Made by a program: the position numbers and the translations under genes. The notes beneath the pieces were generated by a model. The model saw only the letters and a list, made by a program, of their open reading frames with translations. It searched no databases and was not told the DNA's origin. From Myxococcales bacterium (lineage in GTDB: Bacteria; Myxococcota; Polyangia; Polyangiales; Polyangiaceae): a stretch of DNA of 6,175 bases. Position 1 is the first letter of the stretch. Each line of letters begins with the position of its first letter. The DNA lies in assembly GCA_003151595.1 (NCBI GenBank), contig PLXW01000075.1:38112-44286 (forward strand), given 5' to 3'. Shown in pieces: positions 5,757-6,175 of the stretch.

Positions 5757-6155
5757 ATGTCCCGACTGCATCCACCTCGGGTCCTCCTGGGCGAGGACGA
5801 CACCCCGATGCGAACGCTCCTGGCCGAGGCGCTCCGCACCGAAGGGTTCGAGGTCGACGAGGCGGAGGACGGCGGGCGCATGCTCGAGTGCGCCGCGCTC
5901 GTGGGGGCGGACGGACAGCGTCGCTACGATCTCGTCGTGTCCGACGTGCGAATGCCGGCGGTCGATGGGTTCACGCTCGTCGGACGCCTCCGCGCCATCG
6001 ATCGCGCCACGCCGATGATCCTGATGACGGCGTTCGGCGACGACGAGTGCAGCGCGCGCGCGGCCGAGCTGGGCGTGACGATGTTCTACAAACCGTTCAA
6101 GATCGACCACCTGCGCGCGGTCGCGCGGCGGATCGTCGACGAGCAGGCGGCCTAG
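5757..6155 (+). CDS. Stand-alone receiver-domain response regulator (CheY/Spo0F-like)
   Basis: 132 residues forming a single receiver domain with no output domain: acidic pocket Glu13, Asp14, Asp15 (GEDD), phospho-acceptor Asp63 (VVSDVRMP), Thr91 (LMTAFG) and Lys112 (YKPF). The length is normal for a CheY-like protein, slightly long because of an 8-10 residue insert (LVGADGQRR) before the Asp63 strand. It presumably acts by protein contact or as a phosphate acceptor, and the nearest kinase is encoded at 2756-4204. The start is uncertain. ATG 5757 places the first beta strand at the usual distance and fits the predicted sigma54 transcript. ATG 5745 and GTG 5712 (weak AAGGGA 5703-5708) are alternatives. 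No Shine-Dalgarno precedes 5757. The 143-bp gap after the NtrC-type gene suggests a separate promoter. Confidence 0.92.
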   Translation: MSRLHPPRVLLGEDDTPMRTLLAEALRTEGFEVDEAEDGGRMLECAALVGADGQRRYDLVVSDVRMPAVDGFTLVGRLRAIDRATPMILMTAFGDDECSARAAELGVTMFYKPFKIDHLRAVARRIVDEQAA

Positions 6156-6175
6156 AGCAACCGTCTCTTCATTGG

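Overview
The window is GC-rich, gene-dense bacterial DNA. FHA-linked and NtrC-type sigma54 activators, a hybrid set of two-component genes and a lipoprotein cytochrome c occur together, which suggests a member of the Myxococcota (old Deltaproteobacteria). That assignment is inferred from gene content and composition; no rRNA or other marker is present.

Layout. Positions 1-1552 hold a leftward three-gene operon whose stop and start codons overlap. In transcription order it encodes a monoheme lipoprotein cytochrome c (1552-1103), a small membrane-anchored protein of unknown function (1106-657), and an FHA-domain sigma54 activator (660 to the left edge, cut off in its AAA+ domain just after GAFTGA). 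Positions 1553-1738 are a divergent intergenic region with palindromic and direct-repeat elements. The remaining genes run rightward: panB (1739-2656, pantothenate/CoA synthesis), a membrane sensor histidine kinase (2756-4204), an NtrC-type response regulator (4201-5613, ATGA overlap with the kinase) and a stand-alone receiver protein (5757-6155).

How the genes work together. The kinase and NtrC-type regulator are almost certainly a cognate two-component pair, given the 4-base overlap and the shared ribosome binding site context. The 143-bp gap before the stand-alone receiver contains a good -24/-12 (sigma54) promoter match. About 60-90 bp upstream of it lies a tandem direct repeat, the usual place for an enhancer-binding protein. 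A reasonable model is that the kinase/activator pair, or the other sigma54 activator in the window, switches on the single-domain receiver, which could in turn share the kinase's phosphoryl groups. The leftward operon joins a periplasmic heme lipoprotein to a phosphothreonine-reading (FHA) sigma54 activator, a possible envelope/redox-to-transcription link that the sequence suggests but does not prove.

All genes belong to known families except the 149-residue membrane protein, which I do not recognise. I see no mobile element, CRISPR array, RNA gene or convincing intrinsic terminator. The least-explained parts are the putative sigma54 circuit around 5635-5757 and the cytochrome c / unknown protein / FHA-activator operon.
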